From Methanobacteriota archaeon (GTDB taxonomy: Archaea > Thermoplasmatota > Poseidoniia > Poseidoniales > Thalassarchaeaceae), in assembly GCA_016845365.1 (NCBI GenBank), contig JAERST010000013.1, positions 124,001 to 188,000 on the forward strand: a stretch of DNA of 64,000 nucleotides, written 5' to 3'. The stretch's first letter is position 1. Every line of letters begins with the position of its first letter. Of the stretch, positions 44,457 to 53,962 are shown in pieces. Made by a program: the position numbers and the translations under genes. The notes under the pieces are model-generated. The model searched no databases, was not told where the DNA came from, and saw only the letters and a list, made by a program, of their open reading frames with translations.

Positions 44457-45755
44457 ATGGGATTATTCGACCGCTTCAAGAAACAGGCCGAGGAAGCGGC
44501 CGAAGAGGAAGACTTCACCGTCGAAGAAGATTCGATTGAAGCCGAAGAAGCCCTCCTACAACGCCGTCAATTGATGGAAGCAATTGAGCGCGCCAAGGAC
44601 GCTCCACCACCACCTCCGCCACCAGGATTTGAGCAATTCAAAGAAGAGGTAGAGGAGCAGTGGGACGAATTCATCGAGGAACTTCCAGAAGACCCCTTCA
44701 GCGCCCCTGTCGACAAGAAGGCGCGCAAGAAAGCCGAGCGGGCGGCTGCAGTAGCACAAGCCGAAGCAGCCGAAGAACCCGCAGAAACCCCTCCACACGA
44801 CCCCATGCGAAGCACCACCGGGCGAGAACTCGTAGCAAGCGAAACAGCCACTTTCGAAGTCGACCTAGGTGAGGCAGCAGTCAAGCGAGGAGGGCGAATA
44901 ATCGCAGCCAGCCAAACCCTCGAAAACATCCTCGAAGACCTCGAAATGGACCTCTTGATGGCCGACATGGGCCACGACGCAGTCAGCGACGTAATGACCA
45001 CACTGCGAGGCTCTCTAATCGGTGCACGCATCGACCGCAAGGCCGACCTCAGCGAAGTAATCGAACAGGCCTTGCGCAATTCTCTCCGCTCACTTTTACA
45101 AGCAGGATACTGGGATTTCGACAAGACGGTCAAGTCATTCGCAAGCCAGGGAACTCCAGTCTCAATCATGATGGTTGGAGTCAACGGAACCGGAAAGACC
45201 ACCACCACTGCGAAGATCGCAAACCGCCTAAGCAACCAAGGTTACTCGGTAGTTCTGGCAGCTGCTGATACCTTCCGAGCCGGGGCAATCGACCAACTCG
45301 CAAACCATGCCGATAGGCTCGGAGTACGCTGCATCCGCAGTCAAAGAGGCGGCGATGCAGCAGCGGTCTCAAGGGATGCTTTGGAGAGTGCGACCGCCCG
45401 CGGTGAGGACATCGTCATCATCGATACCGCGGGTAGAATGCAGAACAAAACCAACCTCATGGAAGAGCTTCGAAAGGTGCACAGAGTTACTCGGCCGCAC
45501 CTCGTGCTATTCGTTGCAGATGCACTGGCAGGGAATGATGCGGTGGTTCAGGCAAGAGAATTCCAGCGCATGCTCAGTTTTGACGGAGCAGTGCTGTGCA
45601 AACTCGACACAGATGCGAAGGGCGGCGCAGCCCTCTCAATCGCTCACACGACTGGCCGACCGATTGTGTTAGCAGGCGTCGGCCAAGGGTATGATGACCT
45701 GAGGGACTTCGACCCCGATTGGCTCATCGACTCGATTATGACGGCGGATGAGTGA
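44457..45755 (+). CDS. ftsY: Signal recognition particle receptor FtsY
   Basis: 432 residues from the ATG at 44457, preceded by GGAGG. The first about 130 residues are an acidic, Pro-containing A region (with PPPPPPPG about 50-57), then the four-helix N domain and the GTPase G domain: GVNGTGKTTTTAKIA (about 241-255), DTFRAGAIDQL, VIIDTAGRMQ, CKLDTDAKGG. It docks SRP-bound ribosomes at the membrane. A TTG at 44433 would add eight residues before MGLFDRF. Confidence 0.97.
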   Translation: MGLFDRFKKQAEEAAEEEDFTVEEDSIEAEEALLQRRQLMEAIERAKDAPPPPPPPGFEQFKEEVEEQWDEFIEELPEDPFSAPVDKKARKKAERAAAVAQAEAAEEPAETPPHDPMRSTTGRELVASETATFEVDLGEAAVKRGGRIIAASQTLENILEDLEMDLLMADMGHDAVSDVMTTLRGSLIGARIDRKADLSEVIEQALRNSLRSLLQAGYWDFDKTVKSFASQGTPVSIMMVGVNGTGKTTTTAKIANRLSNQGYSVVLAAADTFRAGAIDQLANHADRLGVRCIRSQRGGDAAAVSRDALESATARGEDIVIIDTAGRMQNKTNLMEELRKVHRVTRPHLVLFVADALAGNDAVVQAREFQRMLSFDGAVLCKLDTDAKGGAALSIAHTTGRPIVLAGVGQGYDDLRDFDPDWLIDSIMTADE

Positions 45756-45796
45756 CCGCGTCTTTCATCAACATGGCCGCGTGTGTAGTGGTGAGC

Positions 45797-46507
45797 ATGA
45801 CCGCCGATGAGCTGAAGACCGCCCTTCTCGTGGTCGACAATCCGATCACTGAGAGCCAATTGCAAATGCTCTTGCGCAAGCGCGGATGGAAGGCCGAAGC
45901 GAGCAAAGACGGAGATAAAGCAGTCGACCAATTCGTCGCACTGCGCCCTGATTTGGTATTCCTCGCCGTAGACATACCCACCCTTGACGGGCACGTGGCT
46001 GCTTTGGAGATGAGAGAATCGGACTCAAAGGCGAGAATCGTCTTTGTCTCGAGTCGCGGCGGTATGGAATTGGCTGAGGATGCCGCCTACTCGGCCGGCG
46101 CTGTCGGAGTTCTGATGACTCCATTCACAGACTCCTCAGTGGCTGAAGTTTGGGACGATTGGATGGGAAGAATCCCAGAAGCGCCGGGCCTTTCCGACCT
46201 CGACGCGCTGTATCCAACCCTCGAAGAGCCAGAACCCGAACTGGCCCCACTCCCTCCACTTCCCGGGATGCCGCCACTTCCAGGTGTGCCCATGGCTGCG
46301 CCGGACTCGCCAGAAGGAGTCGAGATGCCGTCGCCGATTGGTGCGCCGATTCCACCACCAACCACTTCCAAACCAAAACGCCGAGGTCGCTGGCTGATTC
46401 GATTCATTCTCCTGCTCATCATCGCCGGAGGGGCAGTCGGCGGAGCGCATTATGCCGGACTCATCGACATCAATGCGCTCGTTGAACAAGCGACGAGTGC
46501 AATTTGA
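45797..46507 (+). CDS. Membrane-tailed pseudo-receiver protein
   Basis: 236 residues from the ATG at 45797. Residues 7-120 follow the response-regulator receiver fold: LLVVDNP, then RPDLVFLAVDIPTLDG and IVFVSSRG. The phospho-acceptor aspartate position is Ala57, and the conserved lysine is Thr108, so phosphorylation in the usual way is unlikely. A linker of about 65 residues is rich in Pro, Glu and Gly; the end is a basic patch and one hydrophobic segment (LIRFILLLIIAGGAVGGAHY), so the receiver faces the cytoplasm from a C-terminal anchor. It follows ftsY within 42 bp. A GTG at 45752 is an alternative start. Confidence 0.75.
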   Translation: MTADELKTALLVVDNPITESQLQMLLRKRGWKAEASKDGDKAVDQFVALRPDLVFLAVDIPTLDGHVAALEMRESDSKARIVFVSSRGGMELAEDAAYSAGAVGVLMTPFTDSSVAEVWDDWMGRIPEAPGLSDLDALYPTLEEPEPELAPLPPLPGMPPLPGVPMAAPDSPEGVEMPSPIGAPIPPPTTSKPKRRGRWLIRFILLLIIAGGAVGGAHYAGLIDINALVEQATSAI

Positions 46508-46519
46508 TTCGGCGACCCA

Positions 46520-46762
46520 TCAATCATCGAGTGGAATCGCCGGAACGTGGGAGACGATGACGCTCCCCTCGGGAGCGTCGGTGATGGTTTTCATCGAGAT
46601 TGAATTATCGCTCAGAAGACTCTCATCACCAGCCGTAACTCGCAATCCTAAGCGCCAACGCTTGAGGATTTCACGAGCTACGATGAATCCTATTGCGAGG
46701 AGAGTCCCGATGATGATGAGCCAATTCAAAATGGTCCCACCAAATCCAAAAGCCATATTCAA
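46520..46762 (-). CDS. Unknown small membrane protein
   Basis: 80 residues. One hydrophobic segment near the N-terminus (about 8-28, NWLIIIGTLLAIGFIVA) and a mixed tail that ends in APEGSVIVSHVPAIPLDD. Its ATG overlaps the pyrF stop (ATGA), which supports that it is real and co-translated. Function unknown. Confidence 0.6.
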   Translation of the reverse strand: MNMAFGFGGTILNWLIIIGTLLAIGFIVAREILKRWRLGLRVTAGDESLLSDNSISMKTITDAPEGSVIVSHVPAIPLDD

Positions 46763-47559
46763 CCCCCGCGCTCAACCAATGCTGCAAACGAGGCTTCGGC
46801 GTACTGCGCCGCTGCCTCTGCTCGATTTTCGACACCATGAATCCCCGAGCCGACGATGATCGCATCCGAGCCGGCGAGCACCGCATCGCGCGGGTGCCCG
46901 TAGCGCTGACCCATCGCACCCGCACCCACAGCGAGGTTGACACCGGGCGTCCAAATCATCTGTCCTGCACCGACTTGTTGGCGAAGTGCGGCAACTTCCG
47001 TCGCTGAACTGCCGTTGCCGATGTAGCCGATGACGTGAGGAGAACCCCGTCCGGTGGCGATGGTCTCAGCAGTATAATCCGCATCGAGGAGATTCCCACT
47101 GCTCGACATCTGAGCCAACAAGAGTACACCGCCGATCCGCTCAACATCAGCCCATCCGGCGGCAATCCCATCGACGATATCCGGCCCAGATATTCGGTGA
47201 GCGGTGACGATATCAGCCCACGAGCGAACATCGTGTACACCAGCCATTTGATGCTGAGAGACCTTGCCAATATCAGCAAATTTACGGTCTTCAAACAATA
47301 GTAAATCGTGCCGCTGCGCGGCATCGACAAGGCCCGACCAGGCCTCGAGAGAGAAATCGTCGACCATGTCGACATGAGTCTTCAGCGCAGCGATATGAGG
47401 TCCAACTTCTTCGACCAAATCAACCAATTCAGCCACGCTGCGCATATCGGCGGCAAGACACACGAGCGAGCCCTTTCGAGCCGCCGTCTCCATGTAGCGA
47501 TGAGCCAAAGGATTCGCACACGAAGTCCAGCGCTCGCCCCAGACGTCTTCGGCTCGCAT
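46759..47559 (-). CDS. pyrF: Orotidine 5'-phosphate decarboxylase, eukaryotic (URA3) type
   Basis: 266 residues from the ATG at 47559. The catalytic array is K60-T-H-x-D64 and LLLFEDRKFADIG (Asp91, Lys93, Asp96), and MIWTPGVNL lies near the phosphate site. These, with SWADIVTAHRISGPDIV, follow fungal/animal UMP synthase and URA3 closely rather than the short form of most archaea. It makes UMP from OMP. Divergent from purL across a gap that holds a small hairpin (47658-47672). Confidence 0.9.
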   Translation of the reverse strand: MRAEDVWGERWTSCANPLAHRYMETAARKGSLVCLAADMRSVAELVDLVEEVGPHIAALKTHVDMVDDFSLEAWSGLVDAAQRHDLLLFEDRKFADIGKVSQHQMAGVHDVRSWADIVTAHRISGPDIVDGIAAGWADVERIGGVLLLAQMSSSGNLLDADYTAETIATGRGSPHVIGYIGNGSSATEVAALRQQVGAGQMIWTPGVNLAVGAGAMGQRYGHPRDAVLAGSDAIIVGSGIHGVENRAEAAAQYAEASFAALVERGG

Positions 47560-47726
47560 CAGGTGAATCCGCCGGCGCGACCATCTCAAGTCTTTCCCCC
47601 GAAAGCCACGCTCAGCCCTTCCGAAATCCACGACTCTCGACTCTCAACGACTCCTCTCAGGCCTACGGCCTGCACCGGTTGGTTCATTGACGGCACGCTA
47701 CGGCAGAGGCTCACCGAGGTTCACTC

Positions 47727-50700
47727 ATGGGCACGGACACCCCGGTCTTCACCTACGAAGTCACAACACGAGACCTTGCCGGGTTGCCCGACGCGCGAGG
47801 AGATTCAGTCAAGGGGATGCTCGCCTCGAATTATGGGGTAGAAGTTGGTTCTGTAAGGGTCATTCTTGGTTATCAGGTCAAGGCTGACCTGACGGCGGAA
47901 GAGGCGCAGCGGGCTGTTTACGACCTCTTCGCCGACCCTGTTATCGAGCAGGGCAGCGTGAGCGGGCGCCTGCTCGATGATGCTGAAATTTTCTCTAGCC
48001 GGCCGCAGATTGTTGTGCAGGCCGGCTTCAAGCCCGGCGTGACAGATAATGCTGGACAGGCGGGCTTGGATGGCTTGCTCACGATATTCCCTCACATCGC
48101 AGGCCAAGCTGCGGTTGCTACGAGCAAGACATACGCCTTCTGGGATGTGCCAGGAGGAGTCACATCGGATTGGCTGGCAAGCAAATTGCACAATCCGATG
48201 ATCGAGCGTGCGGCCATCGCCAAGCGAGCCGATTGCCAAGCAGGAAACTGGCCCACGCTCGACTTCCCAAGCCAGCCGGCGCTCGACCAGCAAACCCCGG
48301 CTGTTATCGACCTAGAAGTCTCGGACGAGCGCCTGCTCGAAATCAGCGAAACCGGCCTACTGGCCCTCAATCTAAACGAGATGCGCGCAATCCAGGCGCA
48401 CTACCGAGACCCCGTTGTGCGCGAGCAGAGGAAGGCATTGGGACTTCCCGAAGGGGCGCCGACCGATGCTGAGTTGGAGTGTTTGGCCCAGACTTGGTCC
48501 GAGCATTGCTGCCACAAGATTTTCGCCTCAAAAATCCATCACGTCGACACTGTTACCGGCGAGGATTCGACCATCGATTCGCTATTCAAAACTCACATCA
48601 TGAAGCCGACTTTGGACATCCAAAACGAGGTCGATTGGCTGCTTTCAATCTTCCACGACAACTCCGGAGTAATCGCTTGGAACGACGAGTGGAGCCTGTG
48701 CATGAAGGCTGAAACCCACAATTCTCCGAGCGCTCTTGACCCGTTCGGCGGGGCGATGACGGGGATCGTCGGTGTCAATCGCGACATCCTCGGGACGGGC
48801 CTCGGAGCGCGACCGATCGCGAATACGGATGTGTTCTGCTTCGGCCCGCCCGACTACTCCGGGAAGATACCCGAGGGACTGTTCCACCCTTCGCGGGTCT
48901 TCCGCGGTGTGCATGCCGGTGTGCGTGCGGGTGGTAACGAGTCCGGAATACCGACTGTGAATGGTGCGATCATCTTCGATGATCGGTATCTGGGCAAGCC
49001 ACTGGTCTACTGCGGGACTGTTGGACTGATGCCGAGGCGCTTGCCCGATGGAAGGGAGTCTCACGAGAAGACGCCGACCCCGGGCGATGTCGTCTACATG
49101 GTCGGCGGCCGAGTCGGTTCTGACGGGATTCACGGAGCGACCTTTTCGAGCCTTGAATTGACTGAGGAGAGCCCGAGTTCGGCTGTGCAAATTGGCGATC
49201 CGATTACTCAGAAGAAGATGCTCGACATGATTCTCGAGGCGAGGGATGCTGGACTCATTCAGGTGATTACTGACAATGGTGCTGGCGGGCTGTCGAGTTC
49301 GGTTGGCGAGATGGCTGAATTGACTGGTGGCGCAGACCTTGACTTGGCGGTGGTGCCGTTGAAGCAAGCCGGTCTGAGCCCTTGGGAGATTTTGGTTTCC
49401 GAGTCGCAAGAAAGGATGACTGTGGGCGTTCGACCGGCCGACTGCGCGGCATTTGAGGCGCTGGCTGCGCTGCACGAGGTCGAGGCAACTGCGGTTGGAA
49501 CGTTCACTGACTCGGGGGCCTTTGTGGTGCGAATGTCCGAGAATGTCGTCGCTCACTTGCCGATAGAATTCCTTCACGATGGTTGCCCACAATTGCAGTT
49601 AGAATCCGAGTGGACGCCTCCTGAACACGAGCCGATAGAGTTCCCTGAGTCCGGCGCTGAGGACATGGGCGCTCTACTTGAGCGATTGATGGCGCGACCA
49701 AATGTTGCGAGCAAGGAATGGTGGGTACGTTCCTATGATCACGAAGTCATCGCTCAATCTGTAATCAAGCCATTTTGTGGGGTCAATCACGACGCTCCGG
49801 GCGATGCGGCCGTTATCGCGCCGATTCAAGGGCAGACTCAAGGCGCGGTGATATCGAACGGAATCGTCCCGCGCTACTCAGATATCGATGCTTACGCAAT
49901 GACTGCTGCTAGCATCGATGAGGCGCTGCGCAACGCGGTTTGTGTCGGCGTTGATTTGGATTTGATTGCCGGACTCGACAATTTCTGTTGGCCGGACCCG
50001 GTGGAGTCAGCAAAGACTCCTGACGGGCGTTACAAGCTCGCTCAATTGGTACGAGCTAACCGAGCCTTAGATGAGGTTTGTCGGGCCTACAATTTGCCGT
50101 GCATTAGCGGTAAGGATTCGATGAAGAATGACGCCACGCTGCACGGCGAGAAGATTAGCATCCCTCCAACAATTTTGTTCAGTTTGATTGGCAATCACTC
50201 GGATGTTCGCAAGGCGGTCTCAAGCGATTTCAAAACCGTCGGCGACCGGATTTACTTGTGTGGTGAGACGCACCAAGAATTGGGTGCTAGCGAACTCGCC
50301 TATCTTCTGCGCGATGAATCGGGCGGCGAGTCAGGAATCGGCGGTCAAGTGCCCGAAATAGAGCCTGAACGCAACCTCGCAATGTATCGCGCATTGACCG
50401 CTGCGATGGGCGAAGGGCTCGTTGCCAGCGCTCACGATTGTTCCGATGGAGGGTTGGCCGCTGCGGTTGCAGAGTGCTGCTTCGGTGCGGATTCAGGAGC
50501 GAGCATCGACTTGTCTGGAGTTATGACAGATTGCGGCGATATCGACTCGTGGGGAGCGCTCTTTGGAGAGTCTCTCGGACGCATCTTGGTCAGCGTCGAA
50601 CCGCAGCACTGCGAGGCATTCGAGGCTGCTATGAGCGGCCACGCTTGCCATGCTCTTGGAAGCGTTGAGGCAGGCGATCAAATCTCAATTTCAAACGGAG

Positions 50701-50780
50701 ACGAAGCGGTTCTGACCGCTTCGATGGCCCAACTTCGAGCCGCATGGAAAGGCACCCTTGACGGAGGCGGCCCACAATGA
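47727..50780 (+). CDS. purL: Phosphoribosylformylglycinamidine synthase with N-terminal PurS-like domains
   Basis: 1017 residues, larger than the about 720 of typical small PurL. The first about 210 residues contain two PurS-like alpha/beta units (one with VKGMLASNYGVEVGSVRVIL, the next with PQIVVQAGFKPGVTDNAGQA). Then comes the PurL core: CLAQTWSEHCCHKIF, KAETHNSPSALDPFGGAMTG, VGGRVGSDGIHGATFSSLEL, VITDNGAGGLSSSVGEMAE and the second AIRS half with SGKDSMKND. With PurQ it makes FGAM. purQ follows with an ATGA overlap; a separate purS is not needed. Confidence 0.93.
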   Translation: MGTDTPVFTYEVTTRDLAGLPDARGDSVKGMLASNYGVEVGSVRVILGYQVKADLTAEEAQRAVYDLFADPVIEQGSVSGRLLDDAEIFSSRPQIVVQAGFKPGVTDNAGQAGLDGLLTIFPHIAGQAAVATSKTYAFWDVPGGVTSDWLASKLHNPMIERAAIAKRADCQAGNWPTLDFPSQPALDQQTPAVIDLEVSDERLLEISETGLLALNLNEMRAIQAHYRDPVVREQRKALGLPEGAPTDAELECLAQTWSEHCCHKIFASKIHHVDTVTGEDSTIDSLFKTHIMKPTLDIQNEVDWLLSIFHDNSGVIAWNDEWSLCMKAETHNSPSALDPFGGAMTGIVGVNRDILGTGLGARPIANTDVFCFGPPDYSGKIPEGLFHPSRVFRGVHAGVRAGGNESGIPTVNGAIIFDDRYLGKPLVYCGTVGLMPRRLPDGRESHEKTPTPGDVVYMVGGRVGSDGIHGATFSSLELTEESPSSAVQIGDPITQKKMLDMILEARDAGLIQVITDNGAGGLSSSVGEMAELTGGADLDLAVVPLKQAGLSPWEILVSESQERMTVGVRPADCAAFEALAALHEVEATAVGTFTDSGAFVVRMSENVVAHLPIEFLHDGCPQLQLESEWTPPEHEPIEFPESGAEDMGALLERLMARPNVASKEWWVRSYDHEVIAQSVIKPFCGVNHDAPGDAAVIAPIQGQTQGAVISNGIVPRYSDIDAYAMTAASIDEALRNAVCVGVDLDLIAGLDNFCWPDPVESAKTPDGRYKLAQLVRANRALDEVCRAYNLPCISGKDSMKNDATLHGEKISIPPTILFSLIGNHSDVRKAVSSDFKTVGDRIYLCGETHQELGASELAYLLRDESGGESGIGGQVPEIEPERNLAMYRALTAAMGEGLVASAHDCSDGGLAAAVAECCFGADSGASIDLSGVMTDCGDIDSWGALFGESLGRILVSVEPQHCEAFEAAMSGHACHALGSVEAGDQISISNGDEAVLTASMAQLRAAWKGTLDGGGPQ

Positions 50781-51598
50781 GCGACCAAGTCAGAGTGGCG
50801 GTGCTTTCCGGCTTCGGAATCAATTGCGAGAGCGAGACGATGGCTGTATTCGAGATGGCGGGCGCGAGCGCGGACCGCGTCCATGTCAACCGCCTCGTCA
50901 ACGGCGAAATGAGCCTCGATGATTACCACATCATGGCGGTTCCCGGCGGCTTCTCCTTCGGCGATCACCTCGGAAGCGGCCGACTAATGGGTAACCGTCT
51001 CCGCTTCGGCTTGCGCGAACAAGTCCGCCGATTTGTGCAAGCCAGCAAGCCGGTAATCGGAATCTGCAATGGCTTCCAAGTCCTCGTCAAGATGGGACTA
51101 CTACCCGGCGATAACGAGGTCAGCCTAACCCAGACGGCATCCCTCGCACTCAACGATAGCGGGCACTACGAAAACCGCTGGGCGACCCTCGAATTCGACC
51201 AACGCAGCCCCTGTATCTGGACAAAGGGGCTAACCCGCATGCGAGTCCCAGTACGACACGGAGAAGGCAAATTCGTCACCGCAGACCGCGCACTCCTCGA
51301 CGATTGGGCAGAATCTGGCCAACTCGTCGTCCGCTACGTTGACCCCACAACCGATTACCCAAGCGCCAGCGATGAAGTCCTCCCCTACCCGATTTCACCG
51401 AACCAAAGCTGGCGCAATATCGCAGGAGTCTGCGACCCCTCTGGCCTCGTCTTTGGGCTGATGCCGCACCCCGAGGCAAACCACTCGACTTGGCTTGGCG
51501 CGACTTGGACGAGGGACGTAGAACAGGGTGAGCATGGCGAGGGCGAGGGCATGGTCATCTTCCGCAACGCAGTCGAATACGCACGAGCAAACCTCTGA
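50777..51598 (+). CDS. purQ: Phosphoribosylformylglycinamidine synthase, glutaminase subunit
   Basis: 273 residues. Class I amidotransferase with GGFSFGDHLGSGRLMG (oxyanion region), nucleophile Cys in VIGICNGFQVLVKMGLLPG, and the His/Glu pair in GLMPHPEAN. It feeds ammonia to PurL. Start ATG overlaps the purL stop by 4 bp, so the two are coupled. Confidence 0.95.
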   Translation: MSDQVRVAVLSGFGINCESETMAVFEMAGASADRVHVNRLVNGEMSLDDYHIMAVPGGFSFGDHLGSGRLMGNRLRFGLREQVRRFVQASKPVIGICNGFQVLVKMGLLPGDNEVSLTQTASLALNDSGHYENRWATLEFDQRSPCIWTKGLTRMRVPVRHGEGKFVTADRALLDDWAESGQLVVRYVDPTTDYPSASDEVLPYPISPNQSWRNIAGVCDPSGLVFGLMPHPEANHSTWLGATWTRDVEQGEHGEGEGMVIFRNAVEYARANL

Positions 51599-51630
51599 TT
51601 CAGTGCCGGACCAGCGCCGACCTCAACTGA

Positions 51631-52263
51631 TTATTGCCTGTGACCATCGAGTTTCGACATCGGCAGCAGATGCTCGCTCTCGCCGATGTCGTCCTGAAAT
51701 GGGCTATGCCTCTCGAAGTGTATCATCGAATGCAGAATGGTGCCGGTCAGAATCCGATGTCGAGCATTTTCTGTATCGATGCGCTTCCTCGTAGTCTTCT
51801 CAATCGTGGCGATTTCCGTAGTCAGTGCATCCAGATCATCCACGTTCTCCCACACTATCAGCGAGTAGATGGTCTCGAGCGCGTGAAACTCCTCCATCAC
51901 GATGTCAGTGTAGACTGCGCTCGTTCTCGCAACCCTCAACACCACCAGCGTGACCACCAAAGCGCACACGCCGGCGACGCCCAGAGAGAAACCACTCCAC
52001 CCGAGAAGGGACTCGACACCACCTGTGCCGATGACGAAAGCGACCAGCAGGAAGGCCCCCATCTGCACAACCTGCGTCCGCGTGGATGACAACTCGTTAT
52101 TCGCGGCCAGAGCCACATCCATCTTCATCCGGACGTATCCGAGGATTCGGTCGACACGCCGCGCGTGAAGAATCTCCTCAGCGGTGCCCAGAGTCTTCTC
52201 CCGAACCTCGGCAGCGCTTCCCTCAGGCATGCTCTCAACCACCTTCAGCAAGGCCTCTCCCAT
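51631..52263 (-). CDS. Unknown membrane protein, two helices
   Basis: 210 residues from the ATG at 52263, chosen so as not to overlap the divergent RluA gene (ATG at 52314 is the alternative). An amphipathic first 60 residues, two hydrophobic segments (about 67-84 and 88-108: TQVVQMGAFLLVAFVIG and GVAGVCALVVTLVVLRVA), then a helical cytoplasmic tail. No motif is recognised. Convergent with purQ. Confidence 0.7.
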   Translation of the reverse strand: MGEALLKVVESMPEGSAAEVREKTLGTAEEILHARRVDRILGYVRMKMDVALAANNELSSTRTQVVQMGAFLLVAFVIGTGGVESLLGWSGFSLGVAGVCALVVTLVVLRVARTSAVYTDIVMEEFHALETIYSLIVWENVDDLDALTTEIATIEKTTRKRIDTENARHRILTGTILHSMIHFERHSPFQDDIGESEHLLPMSKLDGHRQ

Positions 52264-52312
52264 TCTATGTTCTGTCGAGAAAGGCTGAATGATGCCGACC
52301 GGTGGCCTCTGC

Positions 52313-53209
52313 ATGGCCGACCCGCGTCACAGAGTCGAGAAGGCGGCTAAGCTGCTCGACGTGCTGCAGACTATGCATCCGTCGGCCAAGCGTAATTCAC
52401 TCAGGCGTATGGTCGATCATGGCCGAGTCAGGGTCGATGGTGAGAAGGCGACGCGAGCCAATATCGAAGTCACGGCAGGGTCGCTGGTCGAAGTACTCTC
52501 ACGCGCCGATGGCGACAAACCGCTAACGACTCCAAAGGGCGAAATTCCCGAGCCAGAGGTACTGTATTCCGACGAGGAAGTCATCCTCGTCGACAAACCC
52601 GCTGGGCTTCTTTCTATAGCCACTGACCGCGGTGAAGCTGACACGATGTTTGACCGAACTGCGAAGTGGGCTTGGGAGAACGGTCGAACCCGCGCATTAT
52701 TGGTTCACAGGCTCGACCGAGAGACATCTGGATGCATGATTTTCGCGCGCTCGCCAGAGACGCGCGACTACTTACAATCTCAATTCAAAGACCGCTCGGT
52801 TGAGCGCATCTACCACGCGGTCGTCCACCGCGAACCAGAGGAGAATCAAGGCACTGTGAGCCTACGCATCAACGAGACGAAGGATAAGCGCGTCCGACTC
52901 GTCGAACCAGGTCGCCGCGGAGGACGCGAAGCCATCACTCACTGGTGGAAGGAGAAAGTCGGTCCGGTGCACAGCCTAATCCGTATCAAAATCGACACAG
53001 GCCGACGCGCCCAAATCCGCCTGCACATGACCCATCTCGGCTGCCCTGTCGCTGGCGATACTCGCCACGGATTTGGCAAAGCCAGCGTCAACCGACTCTG
53101 CCTGCATGCGACCTCACTCAGTTTCGACCACCTTGACGGCGAGCGAATGACTATCGGCACCGAGATTCCTAGCCAATTGCTCGCCGAACTAAACCGCCGC
53201 CTCGGATGA
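52313..53209 (+). CDS. RluA-family RNA pseudouridine synthase
   Basis: 298 residues from the ATG at 52313. N-terminal S4 RNA-binding domain (about 10-66, SLRRMVDHGRVRVDG), then VILVDKPAGLL, catalytic Asp135 in LVHRLDRETSGCMIFAR, and TGRRAQIRLHMTHLGCPVAGD near the C-terminus. It isomerises uridines in rRNA or tRNA. The RluA family is mainly bacterial and eukaryotic and is patchy in archaea. The stop overlaps the next gene's ATG (ATGA). Confidence 0.92.
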   Translation: MADPRHRVEKAAKLLDVLQTMHPSAKRNSLRRMVDHGRVRVDGEKATRANIEVTAGSLVEVLSRADGDKPLTTPKGEIPEPEVLYSDEEVILVDKPAGLLSIATDRGEADTMFDRTAKWAWENGRTRALLVHRLDRETSGCMIFARSPETRDYLQSQFKDRSVERIYHAVVHREPEENQGTVSLRINETKDKRVRLVEPGRRGGREAITHWWKEKVGPVHSLIRIKIDTGRRAQIRLHMTHLGCPVAGDTRHGFGKASVNRLCLHATSLSFDHLDGERMTIGTEIPSQLLAELNRRLG

Positions 53210-53949
53210 GGCGGCAACCTAATGCCAACCACCATAATGGCAAAATCGTGGAAGAATCGAACCATCCTCCTGCACCTTCGCCCCTCAACAAGTCGTGGGG
53301 GAAGATGACGCATCAGGAGAGGCAGGCGTATCCCGTACCCGATGACCGTGAGGACCTGAGCCAAAAGGCGGGCTTATTCGGATTGGTCGGAATCGCTTGG
53401 TTAGGCATGGCGTTTGGAACTTGGAAACTCATTTTCCTCAACACGATTTGGATCGGAAAATGCGCTTACTGCATGGATGCCGACGGCTCGATTTGGTGGG
53501 GATTATTGACTCCAGTAGCGAATTTTGGAGCTTTTTTCCCGGCGATGTTGGCAATTCTATATTGGTGGTGGAGTGAGAATCCAACTCCTCAATGGCGTAG
53601 GAGTGAGATGTTTGGATGGTTATTCGCAGCCACGCTATTCGCTCCATTTTGGTTCATGCTTTCTTGGATAGCATTCGACCTCCACACGTGGGTGGAGGGA
53701 GTTCTGCACATCTCAAACAATTACCAATTCGAGGACCCGAATATCTACTGGACCTTTGCTTGGATAGCCATTCCAGCGGTCGGTGGTCTCGCGATTCTCC
53801 CGCTATATTTCTCTTGGAAAGCCCTCCTTTACGGCCTGCAACCCGCCCCTCCATTGGCCGATATCCAAGCCCCCGAAGAAGGCGCAAAAGGCGGGGAAGA
53901 AGAGAGCGGTCAAACCACAGAGGAAGAGCCAGAGAAATGGTGGGAATGA
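53206..53949 (+). CDS. Unknown Trp-rich membrane protein, four helices
   Basis: 247 residues. A Pro-containing hydrophilic N-terminus (1-55), four hydrophobic segments (near LFGLVGIAWLGMAFGTWKLI, LTPVANFGAFFPAMLAILYWWW, MFGWLFAATLFAPFWFMLSWIAF, and TFAWIAIPAVGGLAILPLYFSW) and an acidic tail. Rather AT-rich and Trp-rich, like the genes at 5040 and 56254. Overlaps the RluA stop by 4 bp. Function unknown. Confidence 0.75.
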   Translation: MRRQPNANHHNGKIVEESNHPPAPSPLNKSWGKMTHQERQAYPVPDDREDLSQKAGLFGLVGIAWLGMAFGTWKLIFLNTIWIGKCAYCMDADGSIWWGLLTPVANFGAFFPAMLAILYWWWSENPTPQWRRSEMFGWLFAATLFAPFWFMLSWIAFDLHTWVEGVLHISNNYQFEDPNIYWTFAWIAIPAVGGLAILPLYFSWKALLYGLQPAPPLADIQAPEEGAKGGEEESGQTTEEEPEKWWE

Positions 53950-53962
53950 TTTCCCGCCAGCC

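Noticed and set aside
48645-49592. 315-residue minus-strand frame
   Set aside because: Lies wholly inside purL on the opposite strand, with shadow-like composition.
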